Shown piece after piece: positions 14,223 to 15,031 of a stretch of DNA of 15,031 nucleotides (its first letter is position 1; every line of letters begins with the position of its first letter). This stretch comes from an uncultured Candidatus Saccharibacteria bacterium. GTDB lineage: Bacteria; Patescibacteria; Saccharimonadia; Saccharimonadales; UBA6022. The position numbers and the translations under genes are program-made. The notes below the pieces were generated by a model. That model saw only the letters and a list, made by a program, of their open reading frames with translations. It had not been told where the DNA came from and made no database searches. The stretch lies in assembly GCA_946887425.1 (NCBI GenBank), contig CAMPKW010000024.1, positions 1 to 15,031 on the forward strand, written 5' to 3'.

Positions 14223-15031
14223 TTAGAATCGTGGTGCTAGCTCACGCGTGTTAATTGTTTGGACACTACCCAGACCGCCAGAACGGCCGATTGCCCATAG
14301 GTACGCATCGGCGCGGAGGTTCAATACCTCAGCAGGTTCGCCGCTTGCCGCACCTGTCCCAGAACCGGAGGTTCGAGTAAGGTATAGCTTCTTTGCCATT
14401 ACCGGCCCGTTAATCGTCAACTTATCTTTACATGTGTTACTTGTAAGAACTTGCGTGAAGTCGTTGCTACCACACGTATAAATATGGCCATTCGAACCAT
14501 TTGCAACTAGCCACGAGTCAACATTCGTGACATTGTCATTAATTCGGATGTTATCGGCGATAATGACCACTTGCGGAATCTCACTGATCGAACTAAGCGA
14601 ATCGGTGGTGTATCTGATATCACCGCTTATGGTGATTGTTCCGCTTGCTCGGATAATGACCGAGTTACTCTTATCAATGGTGCCACCTGAGATAGTAAGG
14701 TTGCCGTTTGCATAGAAGGCACCACTGCGCCCATCGAGAGATACGGTCCCGGTTAATGGCGAGCCGGTTGTTGCGGTTGGCACAAGTCGTGCAGCGACGT
14801 CGGGGATCGAGCCCGTTCCGGCTGGTACCGTATAACAACCAAACTTTATTGTGCCGTTACAGCCGCTTGTGCCGGTATGTCCGGCGTTTGCAAATGTTAA
14901 CTTATCCCACTCACCCTGACTGGAAGATGAATTACCATCCGGGCCAGCAAGTCCTGCCGCCGAAGCACCCCTCACTGTTCCGGAAGCGAATATTCCATAC
15001 TCTACCCAGCTACCAAACGTTTTTGTGCCAC
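14223..15031 (-). CDS. Secreted beta-helix-like surface protein, C-terminal part, cut by window edge
   Basis: The reading frame is open to the right edge, so the gene begins outside; an internal GTG at 14975 is not the real start, because coding continues upstream with GSWVEYGIFASGTV. The visible ~269 residues are rich in Gly, Ser, Thr and Asn and contain alternating short beta-type rungs (NLTISGGTI, SVIIRASGTITISGDI, VVIIADNIRI, KLTINGPVMAKKLYL) resembling right-handed beta-helix or polymer-forming repeats. The protein ends NTRELAPRF. Four cysteines form likely pairs: CNGTIKFGC and CGSN...NTC. I cannot name a family. Its place directly upstream of pilM suggests a pilus-associated or adhesin-like surface protein, and similar endings occur in my memory of CPR surface proteins; both points are inference. 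Confidence 0.72.
   Translation of the reverse strand, partial: GTKTFGSWVEYGIFASGTVRGASAAGLAGPDGNSSSSQGEWDKLTFANAGHTGTSGCNGTIKFGCYTVPAGTGSIPDVAARLVPTATTGSPLTGTVSLDGRSGAFYANGNLTISGGTIDKSNSVIIRASGTITISGDIRYTTDSLSSISEIPQVVIIADNIRINDNVTNVDSWLVANGSNGHIYTCGSNDFTQVLTSNTCKDKLTINGPVMAKKLYLTRTSGSGTGAASGEPAEVLNLRADAYLWAIGRSGGLGSVQTINTRELAPRF

Overview
The window looks like chromosome from a Candidate Phyla Radiation (Patescibacteria) bacterium, most likely a Candidatus Saccharibacteria (TM7) relative. The grounds are a compact one-locus type IV pilus (T4P) system with no secretin (PilQ) or lipoprotein PilP, a single XerA/XerD-like recombinase, a PilV-like pilin with a 'GDTIIEV' cleavage region, and a secreted beta-helix-like protein ending in 'ELAPRF'. 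This assignment is inference from protein style; no rRNA is present. The standard code (table 11) fits: 17 ORF ends use TAA (11), TAG (5) and TGA (1), with no in-frame TGA. Base composition is in the mid-40s percent G+C by eye.

Layout, left to right. Positions 1-53 hold the 5' part of a tRNA-Arg(CCU) on the minus strand, cut by the window edge, with a TATAAT box just upstream. Positions 54-234 are non-coding and hold two hairpins. Then come ndk and uppP, a minus-strand pair. A tyrosine recombinase (xerA/xerD-like) is on the plus strand, divergent from uppP. Everything from 2526 to the right edge is on the minus strand and is a T4P locus. In transcription order (right to left) it reads: partial beta-helix-like surface protein, pilM, pilN, pilO, a small membrane protein in the PilP position, pilB, pilT, pilC, major pilin pilA, pilD, then four minor pilins resembling GspH, GspI/PilV, GspJ/PilW and GspK/PilX. 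No non-coding stretch exceeds 300 bases.

How it works together. PilD cleaves and methylates the prepilins. PilM/N/O and the small P-position protein form the inner alignment complex. PilC is the membrane platform, PilB drives extension and PilT retraction. PilA is the fibre and the H-I-J-K set probably primes assembly and caps the tip. PilM-N-O-P genes overlap by 1-4 nt and have Shine-Dalgarno sites, which indicates one coupled operon. pilA has its own Shine-Dalgarno site and a strong terminator, fitting high separate expression.

Most notable pattern: genes that begin transcription units (uppP, xerA, pilD, the GspH-like gene) lack a Shine-Dalgarno site and instead have a -10 box 6-9 nt before the start codon, as expected for leaderless or near-leaderless mRNAs. 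Genes inside operons carry Shine-Dalgarno sites. Other points of interest are a palindrome enclosing the minor-pilin -10 box, a PilB without its tetracysteine zinc motif, and a 79-residue protein with an internal repeat in the PilP position.
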